Source: CAYPNF01 sp964411985 (GTDB lineage Bacteria; Verrucomicrobiota; Verrucomicrobiia; Limisphaerales; J093). From it: DNA of 64,000 nucleotides. The stretch lies in NCBI GenBank assembly GCA_964411985.1, contig CAYPNF010000010.1, positions 124,001 to 188,000 of the forward strand, written 5' to 3'. The position numbers and the translations under genes are program-made. Below are positions 26,823-33,703 of the stretch, in pieces; position 1 is the stretch's first letter, and each line of letters starts with the position of its first letter. The notes under the pieces were generated by a model, which had not been told where the DNA came from, made no database searches, and was given only the letters and a program-made list of their open reading frames with translations.

Positions 26823-28517
26823 TTATCTTTCCAGCGTTCTGAAGAATTGGATCCTGGAGGGAGTGATCTGGAACGTGATGGCCTCCTCAGGGCCCTGGTT
26901 GGCGCTCACGCCCACCCAATCCACAAGGTTGATTGAGGTTTGAAGGATGACCTCGGTATTGGGTATCGATCGGGCCGCCTGTAGAGTCGCTTGTCCGTTC
27001 CTGGCATTCGTCAGAATCCGGTTGTGCTTGGCATTGGCTGTTAGGATGACTTTGGCCTCTTGTGGCCCTGCCGTCGCATTCAGGACCTCTACAAGGCTCA
27101 AGGCTACTTCCTGGTCTTCCGCCCGGAGCCTTGTGTTGAGCATCATTAGCACGTGCGCACTATTCGTGTTCCCAGCTGGAATGTGTACCCCTCCTGGTAC
27201 TATCAGCAGATCTGGATCGTTGCCTTGAAAGATGGCGGTGGTCGCGAGTCGTGAGAGACCGGACAGGGTTAACTGGCAGGGGACTGGCTCACTGCCAATC
27301 CTGGTTGCGCTTGGTCGGACTTCCAGGGTCGGTTTGGGGTCACCTTCGAGCACGAGAACACTTACTCGGCTTGCTCTCCCGAGTTCATACCCGTTTCCGG
27401 GCAACGCCTGGATTTCCCAGGCAATGTTCTCCCCATAGATACCATCCTTGGTGAAGTGCTTTTCCCAGCCCCCACTGTGGTATCCTTGCGAAATGCGAAT
27501 GGCGGCATTGGTGGTACCGTAGGAGGAGGTGATGATCAACGGGATTTCCACATCGCTGGAGGCCACGGTCGGGCTATTCGCCCAGACACTCAGAGTGCCA
27601 CCATCCTCACTCACTTGGCTCTCCGTGACGCTGAGTTGGTAGCCGATCGGTGTTAGGTACCCACCCACATACTCAGTTGTCATCTCAAAGCCACCCTCAA
27701 TGTCGGCAATGGTCGCTCTAAAGGGAAAAGGACTGATCGCCAGGATGTCGATAGGTACCGAACTGCTGGTCTTGCCTGCGGGAATGGTAATAGTGTCCGG
27801 ACAGGTAAAGTCGATGTTCGACCGAACTGCGGAAAGATCGAGGTGAACGATTACGTCCATCGTACCGACCGATGCCTTGGTGGCGATGACCCGGTGTTGC
27901 CCGTTTGTGAACTCCATGCCCAAGCTGATCCTCGAGCCCGGGGTGTAAATGGCCAGGATCCCGTAACGGTCATCCTTGGAGAGTTCCCTCCTCCAGGTCT
28001 CCCCCTTGCCACTGTAGCCGTACATGGCTTTGTAGCTCTCGGTAGGCTCGTACAGGTCCACGAGGCTCAGCGAATGCCCAAGTTCGTGGGTCACCACCTC
28101 CTGCAAGTCGTAACTGTTCGTATCGCCCGTCGTGCTCCATGCACAGTTGGTATTAATCGCGATATCGCTCTCAAAGAGAGTTCCCTCCTGGTCATACCAA
28201 CAGCTGTTCTTGGCCAGTAAACCGTCTCCCGAGAGCGCTTTGAAACAGATAATGTTGGCTCCGTCCTTGGCCACGGTGCTCGTGGCGGTCGCTCCCGCAT
28301 TGGTAAACCGAAAGAGCGACCCAGGCACCAGGTTCCACGTTTGCAAGGCCGATTGTATGGCGTCCTTAGCTCCCGTGGGTCCCCCGGTCGTATTGACCTG
28401 GTAGGTTGCCTTCCCGGTGGGCCATTTGATGTAAGACCCGTTGCGGGTGGTGCTGATCTGGAACGCGACGAGGTTCGCGGAGGCCAGGACCAGAATCAGT
28501 AGCGCTTTGAGAGACAT
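26823..28517 (-). CDS. Secreted matrixin/snapalysin-like metalloprotease
   Basis: A 564-residue protein with a signal peptide (residues 1-18) and a metzincin-type catalytic domain to about residue 195. The zinc motif is VVTHELGHSLSLVDLYEP: His144, Glu145, His148 and Asp154 in the third-ligand position, as in HExxHxxGxxD proteases, but the glycine is Ser151. A Met-turn candidate is YKAMYGYS (Met165). The remaining 370 residues hold beta-rich Calx-beta-like repeats (VTESQVSEDGGTLSVWANS) that may bind calcium or the cell surface. Its start overlaps the upstream small secreted gene by 22 bp, so the two form an operon. Confidence 0.85.
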   Translation of the reverse strand: MSLKALLILVLASANLVAFQISTTRNGSYIKWPTGKATYQVNTTGGPTGAKDAIQSALQTWNLVPGSLFRFTNAGATATSTVAKDGANIICFKALSGDGLLAKNSCWYDQEGTLFESDIAINTNCAWSTTGDTNSYDLQEVVTHELGHSLSLVDLYEPTESYKAMYGYSGKGETWRRELSKDDRYGILAIYTPGSRISLGMEFTNGQHRVIATKASVGTMDVIVHLDLSAVRSNIDFTCPDTITIPAGKTSSSVPIDILAISPFPFRATIADIEGGFEMTTEYVGGYLTPIGYQLSVTESQVSEDGGTLSVWANSPTVASSDVEIPLIITSSYGTTNAAIRISQGYHSGGWEKHFTKDGIYGENIAWEIQALPGNGYELGRASRVSVLVLEGDPKPTLEVRPSATRIGSEPVPCQLTLSGLSRLATTAIFQGNDPDLLIVPGGVHIPAGNTNSAHVLMMLNTRLRAEDQEVALSLVEVLNATAGPQEAKVILTANAKHNRILTNARNGQATLQAARSIPNTEVILQTSINLVDWVGVSANQGPEEAITFQITPSRIQFFRTLER

Positions 28518-29011
28518 GAGCGGATCGCTTGCTTGAGGGTGCTAAGGTTGATTCGGTCCTGCTTGTTGGTCTCCCTCATGGTGGAGTATCCAGAACGAGA
28601 AGCGGTTTCTCCCGATACGTGGTAGAGTCCTTGGGCACAGGACAAGAGGTGATAGTGCGTTGGGTTGGGGTAGTTCTGCAGTTCGGGGCCCTCTGGTTTG
28701 CGGAGGAAGACGAGGATCTCCTGGCCAGCCTGGACCGTCGGCATATCCGACACCTTTTGGGTAAGGTTGCCCACGGTCCCCCCTGGAAACCGGAAGGTCA
28801 CCTCTTCTCCGGTCCCCTTAAGACACTCCGCAACCCTCACCGTCACCACCGTCACGATCTCGGCCTTGTCCTCGGTCCATTCGCACCGCACGGCCTGAAT
28901 CTTTCCTTGGCCAATGTAGACCGAGTTTGCGGTCAGTTGCTCGGTTGTCTTAGGAATCATCGTGGCGATCGCCTCTTGGGCCAGGACCAGAGTTATGAAG
29001 AGCCATTTCAT
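28496..29011 (-). CDS. Small secreted partner of the metalloprotease
   Basis: A 171-residue protein from the ATG at 29011 (MKWLFITLVLAQEAIA), chosen because it gives a clean signal peptide. The mature part is a beta-rich domain (AEIVTVVTVRVAECLKGTGE, EVTFRFPGGTVG, EILVFLRKPEG), reminiscent of OB/NTR-like folds found in secreted inhibitors. It is co-transcribed with and overlaps the protease. A role as inhibitor, chaperone or surface anchor of the protease is only an inference. Confidence 0.75.
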   Translation of the reverse strand: MKWLFITLVLAQEAIATMIPKTTEQLTANSVYIGQGKIQAVRCEWTEDKAEIVTVVTVRVAECLKGTGEEVTFRFPGGTVGNLTQKVSDMPTVQAGQEILVFLRKPEGPELQNYPNPTHYHLLSCAQGLYHVSGETASRSGYSTMRETNKQDRINLSTLKQAIRSCLSKRY

Positions 29012-29137
29012 GCGTTTCCCAAGGAATGTAGACCACACAGCCGGATCCCTGGCAACGCCAAGTTTGTGCAATCGAGGATTAGAATCGGTCCGACACTGGA
29101 TTAGGAGTGTGTGCCGATGGCGTTAGGATGACAGCAA

Positions 29138-29166
29138 AACACCTCGTAGCAAAACCACGAGGTGTT
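29138..29166. terminator. Perfect hairpin between genes
   Basis: AACACCTCGT (29138-29147) and ACGAGGTGTT (29157-29166) form a perfect 10-bp stem with a 9-nt A-rich loop. There is no T-run on either side, so it may be a factor-dependent terminator or a recombination/binding site rather than a classical terminator. Confidence 0.55.
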
Positions 29167-29210
29167 GCGCGTGGGGGGCAGAGGGGTCGGCCCTGGACTA
29201 GGGGGATGAT

Positions 29211-29623
29211 CTAGGAGCGGGTCAACGCCGGTGCGGCAGTCTGCCCAGGCTTCTGTTCCTTGGTGCGGGTAGCGTGACCTTCCCCAGGGAGGTCCAGCTG
29301 ACCTTGGGCGAGGTAGCCCAGTAATGCGTCCAGGGCGGCGAGGCGGTGGTTGCGACCTCGGTGACTTCGTCCCGTTTAATAGTTGGGATCGGGTTGTCGG
29401 TGAGGAAGCTCTCGACCATGGGCTCCACATCTGCACGAAGTGGGATGGCATTGGTCGGGTCCGCCAGGAGGCGCTCAGAATAGAGGCCGACGTACTTGGC
29501 CAGCTTTCGGCTGATCGTCTCGGCGACGCGAGTGGTTTGGAAGTTTTGATTGGTTACGGCCTGCATCGATTTGTCGACCAAGCCCCGTTGCTTAAGTATG
29601 AATGCGAACTCGCTCGTGGGCAA
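29211..29623 (-). pseudogene. Hypothetical gene, probably frameshifted
   Basis: The first two thirds (from 29623 to about 29350) read as a normal helical protein (AFILKQRGLVDKSMQAV, AETISRKLAKYVGLYSERLL, EPMVESFLTDNP). After about residue 91 the listed frame turns into Pro/Arg/Trp-rich sequence, while another frame of the same strand continues as NHRLAALDALLGYLAQGQLD and ends at 29211. A one-base indel around 29340-29365 would join them into a protein of about 136 residues. It is either a pseudogene or a sequencing error. Function unknown. Confidence 0.5.
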
Positions 29624-29755
29624 TTGCCTCAGGCATGAATCATTCGAGGTTGATCCTGAAGACGATTACTATACAATGCATTCATAGTGATAAGGTTGGG
29701 CTCAAGTTTAGTTTGGAGAACTGCGTTCTCGTAGAACAATTCCTCAAGGAAGCAC

Positions 29756-30661
29756 ATGAGCAAGCTTGTGACACTGTACGCATGTTACGTGATTGTTGCC
29801 GGAGCCGCCGTCTTTCTGTTGTGGAAATATGAGAAGGACCTAAACAGGAGGACGCTACTGGTGGCCATCATGGCCGTCCTGCTTCCCTTACTGGATCCGC
29901 GTTCTTGGCATCAGATGCTACCTTCAGCTCCTTTGGCCGTAGAGGGAATCACTCCCGTCTGTGTACTGCGGGAGCGCAAAGACCTCACCGTAAATGGTTG
30001 GCCCGCACCTCAGGAATGGGCCATGTATCTCGTCTGTGCGATCAACAACGGAGGTAGAGACACCTACATCGACTCACTTAGTATTTCGGGCAAACTCCCT
30101 CTAGGGTTGGTCGATTACATGACTCTCCACTCCACGGTTGGGCACTCGATTTCTGATATCGAAGAGGAGTTCAACTCGAAGCGGCCGTTCTACCGCGTTC
30201 GGTGGGGAGCTTGGCCTACGGACTCATCGGCACCTTTCCATCTGGCACCCAGCGAGTCGCGCCTTCTGATTTTCACGCTCTGGGATCCGATCATATCTGG
30301 CCAGCGTGAAGCCGGGTGGAGGGTTCCTCGCGAAGACTACATTGGCACTACTGTGCCGCTGAAAGAACCAACAAGGCAGTGCGGATTCCCATCAGCCCAG
30401 GAGTTCCTATCCCTCCGTGCCGGTGGCCATATCGCAGGAATGAACACAAATCTACTCGGACGCAGTATAGTCTGGCAGGTCAGAGTCAACGGTGAAGTTT
30501 CCCAAATCCCTAGCAAACTGATCCGAAGTGCTAAAGTAGTCAGTGAAGCAGAGTGGAAAAGCAATCCACTCATCAAGATTCTCAATAGAGAAGACGTTAA
30601 GCTTGTATGGGACAAGGAGGCCAACCAAGCATCTTTTTCCCCAGTGATGGTATCCAAATGA
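29756..30661 (+). CDS. Membrane-anchored hypothetical protein
   Basis: A 301-residue protein with two N-terminal membrane helices (TLYACYVIVAGAAVFLLWKY and TLLVAIMAVLLPLLDP) and a soluble domain outside or inside the membrane. A good ribosome site (AAGGA, 29746-29750) supports the ATG at 29756. The soluble part is beta-rich (EWAMYLVCAINNGGRDTYI, SRLLIFTLWDP) and not recognised. Its stop overlaps the start of the next gene (ATGA), so it is the first gene of a likely three-gene operon. Confidence 0.65.
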   Translation: MSKLVTLYACYVIVAGAAVFLLWKYEKDLNRRTLLVAIMAVLLPLLDPRSWHQMLPSAPLAVEGITPVCVLRERKDLTVNGWPAPQEWAMYLVCAINNGGRDTYIDSLSISGKLPLGLVDYMTLHSTVGHSISDIEEEFNSKRPFYRVRWGAWPTDSSAPFHLAPSESRLLIFTLWDPIISGQREAGWRVPREDYIGTTVPLKEPTRQCGFPSAQEFLSLRAGGHIAGMNTNLLGRSIVWQVRVNGEVSQIPSKLIRSAKVVSEAEWKSNPLIKILNREDVKLVWDKEANQASFSPVMVSK

Positions 30662-31365
30662 ACTGCCTTACCTGGAACCTCCAGTGGGCACCCACCAAGG
30701 GTGATCGTGCCCGGTCGATCGCCTCGGCCATTCGGGTGGTTGATCCGGAGGTGATCTGTTACACCGAGGTGGTTGTTGGAATGATTCCATCCGGCCATGT
30801 CATTGAGGCGGATGTCGACTATGGCTACCCCAACAACGGGGATCGCCGGAAGGTTGTGCTGTGGAGTAGGAATGCATGGACCGATGTTGACGTCTACGGG
30901 GATCCAGAGCTACCCACAGGCCGCTTTGCTTCGGGAGTCAGCTCCGGCATCCGGTTCATGGGCGTTTGCATCCCGTGGCGCGAGGCTCACGTCAAAACTG
31001 GAAAGCGGAACAAGACGCTGTGGGAGGATCATCTTGCCTTCTGCAGGGGGCTGAAGAGGATCCTTGAGTCCCAGAGCCGCAAGCCGGAACCGAGTTGTCT
31101 TCTGGGGGATTTCAATCAGCGCATACCCCGGGATAAGCAACCGCAACATGTCGCGGATGCTCTCTCTGCCGCAATTCTACCGGGCTTCAGAGTCGTTACC
31201 GCCGGGGCATCAGACTCCGAGGGTAACCGGCTTATCGACCACATTGCGGTTTCGGCCGGCCTATCCGCATCAGTACTTGCTATCCTACCGAAATCGGCGG
31301 ACGACGGCACATTGCTTTCCGACCATGTCGGAGTCGCCGCCTGCATCCAAGCGTCGCCAGGTTAA
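30658..31365 (+). CDS. Endonuclease/exonuclease/phosphatase (EEP) family protein
   Basis: A 235-residue protein from the ATG at 30658. The EEP fold signature is complete: LTWNLQW (motif N), ICYTE (metal-binding Glu), SCLLGDFNQRI (catalytic Asp and Asn), RLIDHIAVS and the final LLSDHVGV (catalytic Asp-His pair). The family cleaves phosphodiester bonds in DNA, RNA, nucleotides or lipids. No signal peptide, so it acts in the cytoplasm. It is coupled to the membrane protein upstream and followed by a nuclease-fold protein, a grouping that would suit a DNA-processing or defence role (inference). Confidence 0.82.
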   Translation: MNCLTWNLQWAPTKGDRARSIASAIRVVDPEVICYTEVVVGMIPSGHVIEADVDYGYPNNGDRRKVVLWSRNAWTDVDVYGDPELPTGRFASGVSSGIRFMGVCIPWREAHVKTGKRNKTLWEDHLAFCRGLKRILESQSRKPEPSCLLGDFNQRIPRDKQPQHVADALSAAILPGFRVVTAGASDSEGNRLIDHIAVSAGLSASVLAILPKSADDGTLLSDHVGVAACIQASPG

Positions 31366-31427
31366 CCCTCGGGACATTGCATTGGCCTTGAAAGTGTACG
31401 TTGCCCCGTGGGAAGCTCCTGCACACC

Positions 31428-32036
31428 ATGACTCCCGACCTTGGTTACCTACCAGCTAGTTTCAAAAGTGGGGAAGAGCCCTTTCACAGCGGACCAACCG
31501 GTCTCGGCTTCGATCTCTTGAGTTTCTGGAGGTGGGCCTTTTCCGACCTGCTCAACAACACCACCAGAGGAGTGCTGGCTGAGTTCCTGGTGGCCCGTGC
31601 TCTTGGTATCAGGGTCGACACCGCCAGAAGTGCTTGGGTCTCCTACGACCTGGAGTCGGACTCAGGTCTCAAGATCGAGGTCAAGGCTTCGGCGTATCTA
31701 CAGAGTTGGCACCAGAAGCGGCACTCAACGATCTCTTTCGACATCGCCCCCACGGAAGGATGGAACCCTTTAGACGGCTCCATTGACAGAGAGAGCAAGC
31801 GGCAAGCAGACCTCTACGTCTTCGCCCTTTTAGACCACAGGGACAAGGCAACGGTCGACCCCATGAACGTGGACCAGTGGAAGTTCTACGTGGTGTCTAC
31901 CGCGAGCCTGAACAAGCTACACCCGACCCAAATGACCCTGGGTCTCAAGGCACTCGAGGCCTTGTGCAAGTGTGTTACTTACGCCGACCTTCGACTTGAG
32001 GTCGGGGCTGTTGCTACGACCCTCGGTCTAAAGTAG
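31428..32036 (+). CDS. Putative PD-(D/E)xK-fold nuclease
   Basis: A 202-residue protein from the ATG at 31428. RGVLAEFLVARALG (Glu52) followed by WVSYDLESDSGLKIEVKASA (Asp74, Glu84-x-Lys86) fits the restriction-endonuclease core helix-E, D, ExK. The lines after it (ADLYVFALLDHRD, KFYVVSTASLNK) match the later strands of this fold. Such proteins cut DNA in restriction or repair. It is the last gene of the operon after the EEP protein. Assignment rests on motif spacing. Confidence 0.65.
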   Translation: MTPDLGYLPASFKSGEEPFHSGPTGLGFDLLSFWRWAFSDLLNNTTRGVLAEFLVARALGIRVDTARSAWVSYDLESDSGLKIEVKASAYLQSWHQKRHSTISFDIAPTEGWNPLDGSIDRESKRQADLYVFALLDHRDKATVDPMNVDQWKFYVVSTASLNKLHPTQMTLGLKALEALCKCVTYADLRLEVGAVATTLGLK

Positions 32037-32330
32037 CGGAAGCGTCCGGTGGTGCCTTTCCATCCTGGTTCACCACCTGGGACCGTAACGCTTATGTGGC
32101 TCAAGGCTGACCTGGGGCCAGGACGACACGGATGCCCGTGTTGACGCGCGTGCTGTACGGGTAGTTCCAGGAGCGGCTAGCGGACCGGCTGTCCCCAGGG
32201 ATGCTGAACTGGTCGCCGCCACGCATCACTCCTTGCTCGTCCGTAGAATGCACTTTCAAACACTCTGATGGAGCATGTGATCCAATCATAAGGGTCAGCC
32301 ACTTCGTCTTCGTCGCAGAGTTTTTGGGTA

Positions 32331-33176
32331 TTATCGGCCGCTCCGGTTGCTCGCTTCCTTGGCCACTTTGCGAAGCCACTTCTGCGCCTCTTCTTGGGTT
32401 GCTCCACGCAGATCTGCTTTGCCTAGTGCGTCTTGGGCTTCTTGGAAGGCATGAGCAAATACTCTGGGACTGATCTGGTGGAGGTTCAAGTTTTGCGCCG
32501 CCATGGCGAGCGGAGTTGCACCTTCTTTGTTTTGTATGAGGAGCGTCTCTCTCCCCATTCCCTCGGTGATGTAGTTGAGCCCACCGAACCGAGCTATCGC
32601 ATGGAGTGCTGTTCCTGCCGTGTCGTCTTCGACGCCAGCTAGTCGATCTGCGCTTATTTTGCCCGAGATGTGGCCGAGGCCGTTGTTTCTAATTGCGCAG
32701 TGGAGGGCTGTGATGCGGCTGTCATTCCGGGCGTTGAGCAAGTCCTCTATTGTAACACCCCCTTCGATTTGGTTTAACTCTTGCTCCAATGCGGCATAGT
32801 GCAGTCCCGTCATCCCATTTTCGTCTTCTGCTTCTGTAAGTTGCTTGGCCGTGGCTTTTCCTTGGACTTGGTGTAGCTGGCCTCTCCAAGCGGCTACATA
32901 CAGGGCGTTTTCGCCCGTATCAGCTTTACAGTTTTGAAGCTCTTGTACGGTGACTGTAATTTGATCCAAGTGCCCGTGGTACGCCGCGTAATGCAGGGCC
33001 GGTATGCCGTTGGCATCTTTGGATTCTGCCAGCTCTTTTATGGTGACCCCTCCTGGTACGTTCCCAAGCTTTCCTGTTTGGGCCGCCACGTGCAGGGTGG
33101 TGGTCCCATTCCCGCGGATATCTTCGGCTAGCTTGGTTCCTGGCCCTGGAGGTTGGGCTTCGCATTGTGTTTTCAC
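32331..33176 (-). CDS. Ankyrin-repeat protein (second of two)
   Basis: A 281-residue protein that is ankyrin repeats almost throughout, about seven units of 33 residues (TTLHVAAQTGKLGNVPGG, PALHYAAYHGHLDQI, NALYVAAWRGQLHQV, TGLHYAALEQELNQI). The loop G-V-T-I-(K/E)-(E/D)-L recurs. The C-terminus (AQKWLRKVAKEASNR) is shared with the ankyrin protein at 16843-17637. The GTG start overlaps the RuvC-like stop (GTGA), so it is the fourth gene of the primase operon and may regulate or scaffold that enzyme set. Confidence 0.85.
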   Translation of the reverse strand: MKTQCEAQPPGPGTKLAEDIRGNGTTTLHVAAQTGKLGNVPGGVTIKELAESKDANGIPALHYAAYHGHLDQITVTVQELQNCKADTGENALYVAAWRGQLHQVQGKATAKQLTEAEDENGMTGLHYAALEQELNQIEGGVTIEDLLNARNDSRITALHCAIRNNGLGHISGKISADRLAGVEDDTAGTALHAIARFGGLNYITEGMGRETLLIQNKEGATPLAMAAQNLNLHQISPRVFAHAFQEAQDALGKADLRGATQEEAQKWLRKVAKEASNRSGR

Positions 33177-33703
33177 GGTTCGAGTTCTTTGGCGTTTCCC
33201 TGAAGGGTCTCTTTGGCTACTTCGCGTAGATTGCCCCTAGGATACTCTTGACCCGCTCGATACTCAAGAATGAGCAAAGCGTCGCAGTTGGAAAGCGTAA
33301 CCTTAATCGCGGGGTAGAGCCTCTGGGCCTCCGATTTGAGTTTGTTCTTCCATGCGCTCTTAGTCGCACAGGCTCGCGAGGTTCCCAGGCCCAGTGCCTT
33401 CTGCCACTTCTGAGGGCGGACGAGTTCAACGCGAACGCCAAGGGCCTGCAGAACTCCGAGGAGGAACCCAAATCCTCTCCCAAACGTGAACATGCTACTT
33501 CCCGGCTGGATCTTGCCAACATACCCCCCAACCTCTTCAATCACGGCGACGCTGTTAGCAGGATCCGGAACCAGGCTACGCAAGAGATTCAGCACGTCAC
33601 CCTCGGTGTCAGGCATCGCGTAGGCCGTTACCCGGTCGGAGCCCTGCTGGAGGGCGATGCCACCGGTCGCGCCGGGATCAATGGCCAGGATGGTAGTTTT
33701 CAT
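33173..33703 (-). CDS. RuvC-like Holliday-junction resolvase, mobile-element type
   Basis: A 176-residue RNase-H-fold protein: ILAIDPGATGGIAL (first catalytic Asp), AVIEEVGGY (catalytic Glu) and SNCDALLILEYR (last Asp). GSSMFTFGRGFGFLLGVL is typical of phage and plasmid members of the RuvC family. These resolve four-way junctions or act as nucleases. It is translationally coupled to the primase before it and the ankyrin gene after it (4-bp overlaps on both sides). Confidence 0.85.
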   Translation of the reverse strand: MKTTILAIDPGATGGIALQQGSDRVTAYAMPDTEGDVLNLLRSLVPDPANSVAVIEEVGGYVGKIQPGSSMFTFGRGFGFLLGVLQALGVRVELVRPQKWQKALGLGTSRACATKSAWKNKLKSEAQRLYPAIKVTLSNCDALLILEYRAGQEYPRGNLREVAKETLQGNAKELEP

